DNA from: Acrocarpospora phusangensis
GTDB lineage: Bacteria > Actinomycetota > Actinomycetes > Streptosporangiales > Streptosporangiaceae
DNA: 64,000 bases
Assembly (NCBI RefSeq): GCF_016862995.1
Contig: NZ_BOOA01000035.1
Coordinates: 26,077 to 90,076 of the forward strand
Reading direction: 5' to 3'
The translations under genes and the position numbers were made by a program. Positions 25,999 to 33,809 of the stretch are shown in pieces (within the stretch, counting starts at the first letter, position 1; each line of letters begins with the position of its first letter). The notes under the pieces were generated by a model. That model saw only the letters and a program-made list of their open reading frames with translations, searched no databases and was not told the origin of the DNA.

Positions 25999-26092
25999 CC
26001 GAGCTCCGTACAGCGGGATACGCGACCCGAGCTTTCCACACCTGGAGAGTCCCACTGACTCGCTTTCCGCCGTACGGGCATCCAAGGACCGA

Positions 26093-26302
26093 CTAGTCCA
26101 TGAGGTAGTGCAGCCCTGCCGCCACCGCGGCCAGGGCTGTCAGGCCGGCTATCGCGGCGAGCGGGACCGAGACTCCGCCCAGCACGCTCAGTCCAGCGAT
26201 GGACAACCCCGAGACCACGCTTGAAAACAGGATCAACACGGCGCGACGGGACAGGAGCGGTCCCGGTTGGTGATGGCCGACGTCGTCCGTGGGTAGAGTC
26301 AC
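26093..26302 (-). CDS. Small membrane protein, two TM helices (69 aa)
   Basis: GTG 26302 is chosen because AAAGGAG lies 5 nt upstream; the frame extends further but without natural composition. Two hydrophobic stretches, about residues 19-40 (SRRAVLILFSSVVSGLSIAG) and 42-66, form a hairpin-like membrane protein. It is the only minus-strand gene between the early and late + strand units and has its own promoter (26385-26412). Possibly expressed in the lysogen; function unknown. Confidence 0.65.
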   Translation of the reverse strand: MTLPTDDVGHHQPGPLLSRRAVLILFSSVVSGLSIAGLSVLGGVSVPLAAIAGLTALAAVAAGLHYLMD

Positions 26303-26338
26303 GGCGACTCCTTTCTTGGCAACGAGCAGGGGATCATT

Positions 26339-26366
26339 GGGCGGCCTCCCTGCACGGAGGCTGCCC
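26339..26366 (-). promoter_or_regulatory. Leader hairpin upstream of the minus-strand membrane gene
   Basis: GGGCGGCCTCC and GGAGGCTGCCC face each other around a 6-nt loop (one G-U pair on the minus-strand RNA), within the predicted 5' leader about 35 nt before the start codon. Could be an attenuator or a stabilising hairpin. Confidence 0.35.
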
Positions 26367-26384
26367 TCTGTGTTCGGCGGCACG

Positions 26385-26412
26385 ACGCTATCCCCCGCCG
26401 CACAAGTGTCAA
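26385..26412 (-). promoter_or_regulatory. Sigma-70-type promoter, minus strand
   Basis: On the minus strand TTGACA (26412-26407) and TAGCGT (26390-26385) are separated by 16 nt, a close match to actinobacterial primary-sigma promoters (TTGACA / TAnnnT). Transcription would start near 26378 and read the small membrane gene at 26302-26093. Confidence 0.6.
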
Positions 26413-26703
26413 TTCCCGCGCAGCTAGGCAAAACCCCAGTAAGCGGGCGACACGATATCCACCACCCACCAGGCCCTCACGTCGGGATGAGCCAGGAAAC
26501 CCGCAGCGTACGTCCAGGGACGGGCTCGTCGTGATTGCGCAGGAAGATGCCCCACGGCGTGCCCTCCCGCCGATCAAGTTCGTCGCGCGAACGTAGAACA
26601 GCGAACGCTTGCGCCCCGCCCTTCTCCCGTCGATCTCACCCTGTGAAGGCACCCCGGACGGGGACCGCCTCCATACCGGGTCGGACGACCAGGGAGACGA
26701 CGG
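26413..26703. other. Non-coding interval upstream of the small terminase gene
   Basis: No gene with natural composition is seen on either strand. It contains short dyads such as GTTCG/CGAAC at about 26579-26593 with a further GCGAAC copy downstream. In cos phages the packaging site lies just upstream of the small terminase gene, so this is the most likely place for a cos or pac site. No specific cos sequence is identified. Confidence 0.35.
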
Positions 26704-27234
26704 ATGTCGAGGACCTACCGCGCAAGCCGCCGCATGAACGGCGAGCAGCGCGCTGAACGCGCCGCACAGGCGTACGAACTGCGGCTGCAAGGTTTGACGA
26801 TCGCGGTCATCGCCCGCGAGCTGGACCTGGCCGGCTCGACTGTGCACGAACTGCTCACTGAGTACTCCGCCGCCAGGCTGGACCCGCTCACGGACGAGTA
26901 CCGCCGGATCGAGCTGGACCGCCTCGACGACTACACGGCCAAGGCCTACGAGGTGCTCGTCGCAGAGCACGTGCTCGTCCAGCACGGCAAGGTCATCTAC
27001 GACCCGGAAACCGAGGCCCCGATGCGGGACCTCGCCCCGAAACTGGCCGCGATCGACCGGCTCGTCAGGATCTCCGAACGCCGCTCCCGCCTCCTCGGCC
27101 TGGATGCCGTCATCAAGGCCGACGTCACGGTCACCCCCGTCGACCCGACCGACCTCGCCCTGATGCAGCTCGTCACGGAAGCAAGAGCGAAGACCGCCGT
27201 GGAGGAAGCCCGACTGAAGGGCGAAGGCGCATGA
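26704..27234 (+). CDS. terS: Terminase small subunit (176 aa)
   Basis: ATG with GGGAG 7 nt upstream. Residues 15-55 form an HTH (AYELRLQGLTIAVIARELDLAGSTVHELL) that would bind the packaging site. The following helices (YRRIELDRLDDYTAKAYEVL, LAAIDRLVRISERRSRLLGLDA) are the usual oligomerisation region of actinophage small terminases. It is the first late gene; the large subunit lies 3.6 kb downstream. Confidence 0.75.
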   Translation: MSRTYRASRRMNGEQRAERAAQAYELRLQGLTIAVIARELDLAGSTVHELLTEYSAARLDPLTDEYRRIELDRLDDYTAKAYEVLVAEHVLVQHGKVIYDPETEAPMRDLAPKLAAIDRLVRISERRSRLLGLDAVIKADVTVTPVDPTDLALMQLVTEARAKTAVEEARLKGEGA

Positions 27235-27476
27235 GGGACGACGACGTGGTCACCGTGGTTCAGGACAGATTCCGCCTGCACGCTGCGGCCGTTGAGCCGC
27301 AGCCCATCACCAGCGTGATGCGCCTCCAAGTCCTGGCCCTGCCGGATGGCCGGTTCGTGCTCGTCGTCACGGGCGGCGCACTCTCCACTGACGACCACGA
27401 CACGCTCGCGGGCCTCGCGGAAACCCTCGGAGCTGCCGAGCTGGTCGTGCTGACGCAGCCGATCGAGGTGGGCTGA
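27231..27476 (+). CDS. Hypothetical small protein (81 aa)
   Basis: ATGA overlap with the small terminase gene. Beta-rich middle (MRLQVLALPDGRFVLVVTGG) flanked by short helices; no motif. Unknown role. Confidence 0.6.
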   Translation: MRDDDVVTVVQDRFRLHAAAVEPQPITSVMRLQVLALPDGRFVLVVTGGALSTDDHDTLAGLAETLGAAELVVLTQPIEVG

Positions 27477-27477
27477 C

Positions 27478-27858
27478 GTGCCCACCCCGGTGATCCCCAC
27501 GCGGGTGAAGATCGGCTACGCCCGGTACGGGGTCGTGGTCTCCAACGACGCGATTCACAAAGCCGACAGCGAGAACCACACCAACTACGCCGGCTTCTCC
27601 AACGGCTCCACGCAGAAGATCGTGCTGCGTGAGGACAACCCGCCCGACTACCAGGCGGAAACCCTCCTCCACGAGATCCTCCACCAGTGCTTGCGCGTCG
27701 CCGGCGTGGACGCGGACGTGGACGCCAAGGCGGGCCTCGCGGATGTTGAGGAGCGCGCCGTCAGGGCGATAGCCCCGAACCTGCTCGCCGCGCTCCGCGA
27801 GAACCCCGACCTGGTCGCCTACCTGCTCCACGACGGCCAGCCGGAGGGGCCCCGATGA
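27478..27858 (+). CDS. Zincin-like metallopeptidase-fold protein (126 aa)
   Basis: The HExxH motif is HEILH at residues 65-69 (AETLLHEILHQCLRVAG), the zinc ligand and catalytic signature of zincins. Phage proteins of this size with HExxH are frequent near the packaging and lysis genes, but substrate and activity are not known. GTG starts 2 nt after the previous stop. Confidence 0.7.
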   Translation: MPTPVIPTRVKIGYARYGVVVSNDAIHKADSENHTNYAGFSNGSTQKIVLREDNPPDYQAETLLHEILHQCLRVAGVDADVDAKAGLADVEERAVRAIAPNLLAALRENPDLVAYLLHDGQPEGPR

Positions 27859-27861
27859 AGG

Positions 27862-28059
27862 TCACCGCCGGCGCGCTCGCCTCCGTCCGGCGGCAGACAT
27901 CGCCGCCATCTTCTTCGCGCCGTACTTCTTCCGGCCGATCGCCGCGGCGAGCGCCTTCGGATTCCGGGCGCCGCGCGCCTTCAGCGAGCGGGACAACGCT
28001 GCGAACCGCTTCCCGCTACCCAGCTTCGGCTTCCTGGCTCGCCCCTTACGTCGGGCCAT
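27862..28059 (-). CDS. Small very basic protein, antisense to the late operon (65 aa)
   Basis: On the minus strand AGGAGG (28073-28068) precedes ATG 28059 by 8 nt. The protein is almost entirely Lys/Arg/Ala (ARRKGRARKPKLGSGKRFAA, KALAAAIGRKKYGAKKMAAM), consistent with DNA or RNA binding. Similar short basic proteins occur in actinophage structural regions. It lies in a 247-nt gap of the + strand operon, whose own frame here has poor composition, so the minus-strand reading is preferred. Confidence 0.65.
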   Translation of the reverse strand: MARRKGRARKPKLGSGKRFAALSRSLKARGARNPKALAAAIGRKKYGAKKMAAMSAAGRRRARRR

Positions 28060-28105
28060 CACAACCACCTCCTACCAGGGAGATCGACGACATGGAGTCT
28101 TCGCG

Positions 28106-28888
28106 ATGAGCATCGACCTGGTCACTAGGAAGGCGTGGGGAGCCCGCGCACCACGCGGCGCCTACTCCCGCTTGACCTCCACGCGCGGCGTCAAGGTGCA
28201 CTACACGGGCGGGCGCATCGACCCGAGGATGCTGGACGACCACAGCCGCTGTGTCGCCGCGGTGCAGGCCATCCAGGATCACCACCAGTTCGGCAACGGG
28301 TGGATCGACACGGGGTACAGCGCGCTCACCTGCTGGCACCGCAAGGTGTTCGTCGCCCGAGGCCCTCACGTCGTCCCGGCCGCTAACGGCGCCGGGCTCA
28401 ACAGCGGCCACTACGCCGTATGCGCCCTCGCCGGAAACTCCGGCCTGGTGGAACCGACCGACGACCTCCTGCTGGGCATCCTCGACGCGATCGAATGGCT
28501 GCGCGCCGAGGGCGGCGCGGGACGGGAGGTCAAAGGCCACCGGGACGGGTACTCCACCGACTGCCCCGGAAAGCCGCTCTACGCGTGGGTCAAGGCCGGC
28601 GCTCCGAGGCCGGGAATCGTTCCGCCGCCGGCGAGCCCCCCGTCGAACGCGCCCAGCTGGCCGGGTCGGCTGTTGGAGTTCCCGCCCATCACCCGCGGCT
28701 CGGACGTCATGCAGTGGCAGCGCCAGATGCGCGATGCCCACGGGTTCGAACTCGCCGCCGATGGCGCGTACGGGCAGCGCTCCCGTGATGTCTGCAAGAC
28801 CTTCCAGAGGAGGGCCGACCTCGACGACGACGGGATCGTCGGCCGCCTCACCTGGCGGGCCGCGTTCGCCGACCAGGACGAGACATGA
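28106..28888 (+). CDS. Endolysin: N-acetylmuramoyl-L-alanine amidase with peptidoglycan-binding domain (260 aa)
   Basis: The N-terminal Amidase_2/PGRP domain has zinc ligands His32 (KVHYTGG), His145 (EVKGHRDGYSTDCPG) and Cys153. It cleaves the bond between MurNAc and the L-Ala of the stem peptide. A Pro-rich linker (PPPASPPSNAPSWPG) leads to a peptidoglycan-binding domain (residues 195-255: RGSDVMQWQRQMRD ... DLDDDGIVGRLTWRAAF). No signal peptide, so it needs the holin to reach the wall. Confidence 0.85.
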   Translation: MSIDLVTRKAWGARAPRGAYSRLTSTRGVKVHYTGGRIDPRMLDDHSRCVAAVQAIQDHHQFGNGWIDTGYSALTCWHRKVFVARGPHVVPAANGAGLNSGHYAVCALAGNSGLVEPTDDLLLGILDAIEWLRAEGGAGREVKGHRDGYSTDCPGKPLYAWVKAGAPRPGIVPPPASPPSNAPSWPGRLLEFPPITRGSDVMQWQRQMRDAHGFELAADGAYGQRSRDVCKTFQRRADLDDDGIVGRLTWRAAFADQDET

Positions 28889-29433
28889 CGCCCACAGAGC
28901 AGCGGAACGCCCGCGCCGCGGCCGTCACAGCGGCCGTCCAGTTGCACGCCGCGCTCGGCCTGCCGCCCCTGCAGACCGGCGTCTGCGCGTGCGGAGCGAT
29001 CCGCCTCGCAGAACGGCGCGTCCGCCACACCGCCGACGTACTCGCCGCCTTCATCGTCGGCACCACCGTCATCCGCCTCAAGCCGGTCGTGATCGTCGAA
29101 GAGGCGACATCGACATCCATCAACCCTCCAGAGGGAGCCACCACCATGCAGATGAACACGGGACAGAAGTTCTTCGTCGAGGTCGACACCGAGGACGCCT
29201 CGGGCTTCGACACGCACGAGACGATCGAGTGGGGCATCAGCGACGAGGCCGTCGCCACCTTGCAGATCTCCGAGGACACCCAGTCGGCATGGGTGGTGTC
29301 CGGTGCGCCCGGCTCCGCGGTGCTCACCGCCTCGATCCCGAACCTCAACCTGTCCGCCACCCTCGCGGTCGACGTGGTCCCGGCCGGAACAGCCACGATC
29401 GAGATCGCCGCCTCCGAGCCGGTCAACGAGTAG
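28885..29433 (+). CDS. Hypothetical protein with C-terminal Ig-like (Big_2-type) domain (182 aa)
   Basis: ATGA overlap with the endolysin gene. Residues 1-85 are Ala/Val-rich with a CACG motif; residues 88-182 form an Ig-like beta domain (FFVEVDTEDASGFDTHETIEW, AWVVSGAPGSAVLTASIPNL). An internal ATG at 29146, preceded by GAGGGAG at 8 nt, could give the Ig-like domain alone. No stop separates the two halves, so this may be a fusion or a gene with two starts. Confidence 0.6.
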   Translation: MTPTEQRNARAAAVTAAVQLHAALGLPPLQTGVCACGAIRLAERRVRHTADVLAAFIVGTTVIRLKPVVIVEEATSTSINPPEGATTMQMNTGQKFFVEVDTEDASGFDTHETIEWGISDEAVATLQISEDTQSAWVVSGAPGSAVLTASIPNLNLSATLAVDVVPAGTATIEIAASEPVNE

Positions 29434-29470
29434 TTCGGCCGCCAACCCCCTCCCGCAGAAGGAATGCGCC

Positions 29471-29698
29471 ATGAGTGTCCGAGCCAAGTTCCGGTGCCGG
29501 TCAGTGGAGACCTACGGGCCCAACGCCCAGCAGCGCACCTACCGATTCGGGGCGGTAGCCGACGACGGCATCCCCGAGAACCAGCGCTACGCCAGGTACA
29601 CCCCCATCGGCGAGTTGAGCATCTCGGTGGACAACCCGGACGTCGTCTTCGAGCCCGGCAAGTGCTACTACCTCGACTTCACCCCGGCCGAGGACTGA
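29471..29698 (+). CDS. Hypothetical small beta-rich protein (75 aa)
   Basis: ATG 29471 with AAGGA 7-9 nt upstream. Beta-rich (SVRAKFRCRSVETYG, RTYRFGAVADDGIPENQRY, LSISVDNPDVVFEPGKCYYL), similar in feel to small actinophage virion-associated proteins. Function unknown. Confidence 0.6.
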   Translation: MSVRAKFRCRSVETYGPNAQQRTYRFGAVADDGIPENQRYARYTPIGELSISVDNPDVVFEPGKCYYLDFTPAED

Positions 29699-29759
29699 CC
29701 CCCCACAAACTCGGCCGCCACTTGGAAGTGCGGCCCCTACCCTCCAACGGAGGTTGCAC

Positions 29760-29783
29760 GTGAAGATCTTCGGTCGCGAGCCC
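29760..29783 (+). repeat. Duplicate of the first eight codons of the holin-like gene
   Basis: Codons 29760-29783 read MKIFGREP, exactly the first eight residues at 30458-30481, but 7 of 24 bases differ, all synonymous or start-codon changes (ATC/ATA, GGT/GGA, CGC/AGA, GAG/GAA, CCC/CCG). A good ribosome site (GGAGG) precedes it, so this is likely the original gene start, now cut off by the HNH insertion. Translation would run in frame into the HNH gene. Confidence 0.65.
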
Positions 29784-29850
29784 GACGGTCTTCTGCGGGC
29801 TTGCCACAAAAACGTCGGATTCACCTGGGAAAATGAACTGACATTCGAAA

Positions 29851-29879
29851 CCCGGGCGAGTGCTGTAACACTCCCCGGG
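29851..29879 (+). promoter_or_regulatory. Hairpin in the leader of the HNH gene
   Basis: CCCGGG-C-GAGTG (29851-29862) pairs with CACTC-CCGGG (29869-29879) around a CTGTAA loop, 11 bp with one bulged C. It lies between the cut-off gene start and the HNH ribosome site and may terminate or attenuate read-through. Confidence 0.4.
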
Positions 29880-29909
29880 CGCGGCGATCACCTGACTGGA
29901 GGTGCTCGC

Positions 29910-30461
29910 GTGAGCGAGCGTACCTGTGAGTACTGCCAAGAGTCATTCGTTCCAAGTCGGCCTACCCGGCGTTTCTGCAGCGTGGCCTGTTCCACCAAGA
30001 GCCACCGCAGGAGCAATGAGTACGCACACCTCGTAGCGCAGGGCAAGAAGGAGTGCGCCACATGCGGGGAGACGAAGCCTCTCGACGAGTTCCACCGGCG
30101 GACGTCCGCCGGGCGGGACGGATGGGCATCCCAGTGCAAGCCCTGCACATCGGTCCGCTGCGCCGCTCGCAACGCCACCGAGGCGGTGCGTCAGCGGAGC
30201 CGTGAACGGAAGTTGGTCAAGCGATACGGCATCTCGCTGGCTGATTACGACCAGATGCTTGCCGATCAGGATTTCGCCTGCGCCATCTGCGACCGCGCAC
30301 ACAACGACGAGCAGGGCCCGCTGTACGTCGACCACTGCCACGCGACCGGCCGGGTTCGGGGGCTTCTCTGCCGCCCTTGCAATACAGCCATCGGTCACTT
30401 CGAAGACAACCGCCAACGGCTGATCCAGGCTGCGGCCTACCTCGAAAGGAACAGCACATGA
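29910..30461 (+). CDS. Free-standing HNH (endonuclease VII-type) homing endonuclease (183 aa)
   Basis: GTG 29910 follows GGAGG. Cys-rich N-terminus (CEYC at 6-9, CSVAC at 23-27, CATC at 49-52, CKPC at 76-79) and a C-terminal recombination endonuclease VII domain: RYGISLADYDQMLADQDFAC, Cys124-x2-Cys127, VDHCHATGRVRGLLC, Cys154-x2-Cys157, Asn158. Such enzymes cut DNA at a specific site and spread their own gene. It is inserted at the 5' end of the holin-like gene, with a recoded copy of that end on its 3' side, and overlaps it by ATGA. The frame is open back to 29754. Confidence 0.85.
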   Translation: MSERTCEYCQESFVPSRPTRRFCSVACSTKSHRRSNEYAHLVAQGKKECATCGETKPLDEFHRRTSAGRDGWASQCKPCTSVRCAARNATEAVRQRSRERKLVKRYGISLADYDQMLADQDFACAICDRAHNDEQGPLYVDHCHATGRVRGLLCRPCNTAIGHFEDNRQRLIQAAAYLERNST

Positions 30462-30838
30462 AGATATTCGGAAGAGAACCGGCCGCGTGGCTGCACGCGC
30501 TCCAGGCCGTACTCGCCTTCGCCACCACGCTCCCGCTCGTCCAGGCGTGGGGGCTCAGCGAGGAAGCCGCCGCGGTCGTGATGACCATCGCGGGTGGCGT
30601 CGTCGCCGCGTGGGTCGCCATCGCAACCCGGCCGTTCGTCGTCAGCGCCCTCACCGGGGGAGTGCAGACGATCCTCACCGGGATGATCGCCTTCGGCCTG
30701 CCGCTCTCGCAGGAGTCGGCGGGCGCCGCGGTGGCCGCCCTCAATGTCGTCCTCATGCTGCTGATGCCGCTCGGCTTGACGCCGACAGCCGACCCTGCCC
30801 CCGACTTCGTGCGAGCCCGACGCCAGATCGTGCGCTGA
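30458..30838 (+). CDS. Holin-like membrane protein (126 aa)
   Basis: Four hydrophobic stretches (about residues 10-32, 36-58, 62-82, 86-108) and a charged C-terminus (RARRQIVR). Position behind the endolysin gene and lack of other functions make a holin role likely but unproven. The first eight codons use ATA and AGA, rare in this genome, because they were rewritten on arrival of the HNH gene (see duplicate at 29760). AAAGGA upstream serves as ribosome site. Confidence 0.6.
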   Translation: MKIFGREPAAWLHALQAVLAFATTLPLVQAWGLSEEAAAVVMTIAGGVVAAWVAIATRPFVVSALTGGVQTILTGMIAFGLPLSQESAGAAVAALNVVLMLLMPLGLTPTADPAPDFVRARRQIVR

Positions 30839-30874
30839 CCGCACCCGTCGAAAGCGGAGAGGAGGCGAGACCCC

Positions 30875-32494
30875 GTGACCATCACCGACACCTACCTGGC
30901 CGACGTGGACGCGTCCACGTTCGACCTGGAGGCGTACGTGCTGGAACGCGTGGACCCTCGCCTCCTCGAATCGGCAGAGGGCCGTCGGGCGCTCACCCGC
31001 CTCGACCCGCTCCTGTTCGCGGTCCTCTACACGCCGCACCTGATCAAGCACGACGGCAAGGTCTCGTTCGCCGACCTGCACCTGTGGCTGTGCCGCCACG
31101 CACGCCGGTGGCTACGCAAGCCAGGCCCGCGTGAAGAGCGGCATGCCATGGTCGCGCCGAGAGAGTCGGGGAAGTCCAGCTGGGCGTTCAAGATTCTCCC
31201 GCTCTGGGCCGCCGCGCACGGGCACCTGCGCTTCGTCGCGGCATTCTCCTCGTCAGCCACCCAGGCGGAAGGCCATGTCAGCGCGGTCCGCAACGAGATG
31301 GACACCAACCAGCTGCTCCGCCAAGACTTCCCGGACTTGTGCGCTCCCGCGCGGCGGCCGAACGGCTCGCCCGTGGCCGACTCGCGGCAGATGCTCTACA
31401 CCCGGTCCGGGTTCTCCTTCGCCGCGCGCGGCCTCGACTCCGAGGTGCTGGGCCTGGTCAACGCCGATAACCTCCGACCGGACCTGATCATTCTCGATGA
31501 TGTCGAGCCGGACGAGTCGAACTACACCCCGTACCAGGCGAAGAAGCGCCTGACGACGATCGTCGACACGGTGCTCCCGATGGCCGAGACGGCACACGTC
31601 GCCCTGGTGGGCACGGTCACTATGCCGGGTTCGATCGTGCACCAACTCGTCAAGACGGTCACCACCACCGAGAAGCCGGCCGACTGGATCGAGGAGGAAC
31701 GCTTCCAGGTCCACTACTTCGAGCCGATCGTGAAGACGGAGGACGGTGAGGAGCGGAGCATCTGGCCGGCGAAGTGGCCGCTCGACTACCTGCGCTCGAT
31801 CGAGCGCACCAGGTCCTACAAGAAGAACTTCCTGAACCAGCCGGTCGCGGTCGACGGCGACTACTGGACCCAGGAGGACTTCCGGTACGGCGACGTCCAG
31901 GCGGCCCGCGTGCTGCTCCAGATCGACCCTGCGGTGTCGACGTCCCGCACCTCGGACTTCTACGGGCTGGCCGTGGTCGCCTACGAGCGATCGAGCGGCG
32001 TGCGCCCGCCCGAGGCCGGGCATGGGATCGCCGCCGCCGTGGCCGCATTCGATGAGTATCGGGGCACGAAACCGATGCCCCGATGCGTGGTCCGCTACGC
32101 CCGCGCCCTACGCATGACGCCGGAGCGGCTTCGGGAGAAGGTCCTGGAGATCCTCACAGTCTTCCCGGAGATCGGCGCGGTCCGGATCGAGGTCAACCAG
32201 GGCGGCGACACCTGGCGGAGCGTGCTTCACGACCTGCCGGTGCGGCTGCTCGTCCACACCGAGTCGGCGCCGAAGCACGTACGGGCGACCTGGCTGCTGA
32301 ACGACTACCAGCGCGGGCGCGTGCTCCACGCCGAGAAGCTTCCCGAGGCCGAAGAGCAGATGTGCGCCTACCCGCACGTCCTCCACGACGACCTGATCGA
32401 CGCCGTCGGTGCCGGGGTCCGCTACTTCCTGGCCAGGCCCAAGCCGCGGCGGGCCAGCGCCACCACGACCAGCTACACGAGAGGTGCCGCATGA
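30875..32494 (+). CDS. terL: Terminase large subunit (539 aa)
   Basis: GTG with GGAGG 9 nt upstream. ATPase part: Walker A-like APRESGKS (94-101) and Walker B LIILDDVE (204-211). Nuclease part: QIDPAVS with Asp351, and a C-terminal HDDLIDAVGAGV with paired Asp. It translocates DNA into the procapsid and cuts concatemers. Length and motif order are as expected. The 36 bases between the holin-like gene and this start carry only the ribosome site. Confidence 0.92.
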   Translation: MTITDTYLADVDASTFDLEAYVLERVDPRLLESAEGRRALTRLDPLLFAVLYTPHLIKHDGKVSFADLHLWLCRHARRWLRKPGPREERHAMVAPRESGKSSWAFKILPLWAAAHGHLRFVAAFSSSATQAEGHVSAVRNEMDTNQLLRQDFPDLCAPARRPNGSPVADSRQMLYTRSGFSFAARGLDSEVLGLVNADNLRPDLIILDDVEPDESNYTPYQAKKRLTTIVDTVLPMAETAHVALVGTVTMPGSIVHQLVKTVTTTEKPADWIEEERFQVHYFEPIVKTEDGEERSIWPAKWPLDYLRSIERTRSYKKNFLNQPVAVDGDYWTQEDFRYGDVQAARVLLQIDPAVSTSRTSDFYGLAVVAYERSSGVRPPEAGHGIAAAVAAFDEYRGTKPMPRCVVRYARALRMTPERLREKVLEILTVFPEIGAVRIEVNQGGDTWRSVLHDLPVRLLVHTESAPKHVRATWLLNDYQRGRVLHAEKLPEAEEQMCAYPHVLHDDLIDAVGAGVRYFLARPKPRRASATTTSYTRGAA

Positions 32495-32775
32495 TCCGCC
32501 GCTACATGACCCGACCTGCCGAGGTCGAGGTCATCACATGGATGGGCGACAACCTCGATGACGTCGTCGAGTTCCTCAGATTCGCGTCGCTCGGCCCTGA
32601 ATACGCAGGTGTCCGGGTGACCGAGAACCGCGTGAAGATGCTCCTGCTCAACACCCCCGACAACCCGGTCACGCCCGTTCAGGTGAGGCCGGGCTGGAAG
32701 CTGGTGCGACTGGAGGGCACGGTCACGGCCTGGGCGCCGGAGACGTTCGCGGTCCTGTTCGAGCGGGTGGGCTGA
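32491..32775 (+). CDS. Hypothetical small phage protein (94 aa)
   Basis: ATG 32491 overlaps the terminase stop by 4 nt. Opens MIRRYMTRPAEVEVITWMGDN, a form I recall from many small phage proteins that end in a PGDW-like motif; here VRPGWKLVRLEG. Function unknown. Confidence 0.65.
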   Translation: MIRRYMTRPAEVEVITWMGDNLDDVVEFLRFASLGPEYAGVRVTENRVKMLLLNTPDNPVTPVQVRPGWKLVRLEGTVTAWAPETFAVLFERVG

Positions 32776-33809
32776 TGTACGCCTGGGTCACCAACCACGG
32801 CAAGCACGGCGGCGCGGCCAAGGCGTGGATGCACCGCAGCTTCTACCTGCACGGCCTGCCGCGCTCGGTCCTTTGGTGCCGGATCTTCGGTCACCGCCCG
32901 GTGGTGGACGGGTACGGCCCGGTCCGGCCTGGCTTGCACGCGGCGCGGTGGGTGTGCTGCGACCGGTGCGGCGTGCGCCCCGACCCCCAGGGCAACCTCG
33001 ACGAGTCGGTGTGGAGCCTCGGGCAGCGGTATGACGGGCCGTTCGTGGAGCCATCCGGGCAGCTCGACCGGGCCACGGTCGAGCGCGTGGCCGAACTGAT
33101 CTGTACTGGCGAGAGGAAGCCCGGACCTTGGCCGAAGAAGCCGACCGGCGACGTGTCGGCTGAGCTGGTGGTCGGCCGTACCTTCAGGGCGTTCAGCGTA
33201 GAACTGAAGATCGGCAATGCGGGTTCCGAGAATAAGGTCGCCGCCCACCTGCAGATCTGGCCATTCGGGGCGCTCTACCTCTCCTTCGGAAGCTTCGGGA
33301 CCTGGCTCCAGCGACGACTGAACCCAGTCGGATACGACTCCCGGGGGATCGAACTCTCAGCTGGAGAGTGGCGGATCAGCTGGAAGTTGTGGGCCAAACG
33401 AAACGAGTGGTCCCGGGACGACCCGAAGTGGATGCAGGGCAGCATCAGCCTCGACCTGATCGAGCACATCTACGGGCCGAAACGCTACAACTACGAGAAC
33501 GTCGGCGAGCCCCAACAGATCACGGTCCGCATGCCCCACGGCGATGACCACGAGGCGACCGTCCAACTTCAGCGGCAGACTCTCGGCCGCCGTCGAGGCC
33601 GCAAGCGGTACGCGTGGGTGGTGGACTGGACGGCCGAGGGGGGTATCCCTACCCGGCCAGGGGAGGATCGCGGCGGGGTGTGGAGCTCGGCTGTCGAGGT
33701 CCCGGACGCGGCAGTCGAGGACGGCGGGTGGCCGATGGTCGCCGCCGCCTGCATCGCGTCGGCACTGACGGCCGACCGGGTGCGGCGTGGATATCGGGTG
33801 GCCACGTGA
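32775..33809 (+). CDS. Hypothetical protein with Cys motif and jelly-like beta region (344 aa)
   Basis: TGATG junction. Residues 50-75 have WVCCDRCGVRPD, a short Cys cluster. Residues 130-260 are beta-rich (SVELKIGNAGSENKVAAHLQ, LYLSFGSFGTWLQRRLNP) with a large aromatic share. Similar unnamed proteins lie between terminase and portal in actinophages. No catalytic motif. Confidence 0.65.
   Translation: MYAWVTNHGKHGGAAKAWMHRSFYLHGLPRSVLWCRIFGHRPVVDGYGPVRPGLHAARWVCCDRCGVRPDPQGNLDESVWSLGQRYDGPFVEPSGQLDRATVERVAELICTGERKPGPWPKKPTGDVSAELVVGRTFRAFSVELKIGNAGSENKVAAHLQIWPFGALYLSFGSFGTWLQRRLNPVGYDSRGIELSAGEWRISWKLWAKRNEWSRDDPKWMQGSISLDLIEHIYGPKRYNYENVGEPQQITVRMPHGDDHEATVQLQRQTLGRRRGRKRYAWVVDWTAEGGIPTRPGEDRGGVWSSAVEVPDAAVEDGGWPMVAAACIASALTADRVRRGYRVAT

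Noticed and set aside
25867..26058. 63-codon + strand frame behind the HEPN-like gene
   Set aside because: Arg/Pro-rich, no ribosome site, and it spans the terminator hairpin.
29760..30461. Group I or II intron carrying the HNH gene
   Set aside because: The downstream gene restarts with its own start codon and full first eight residues, so no splicing is needed; no intron core structure was recognised.
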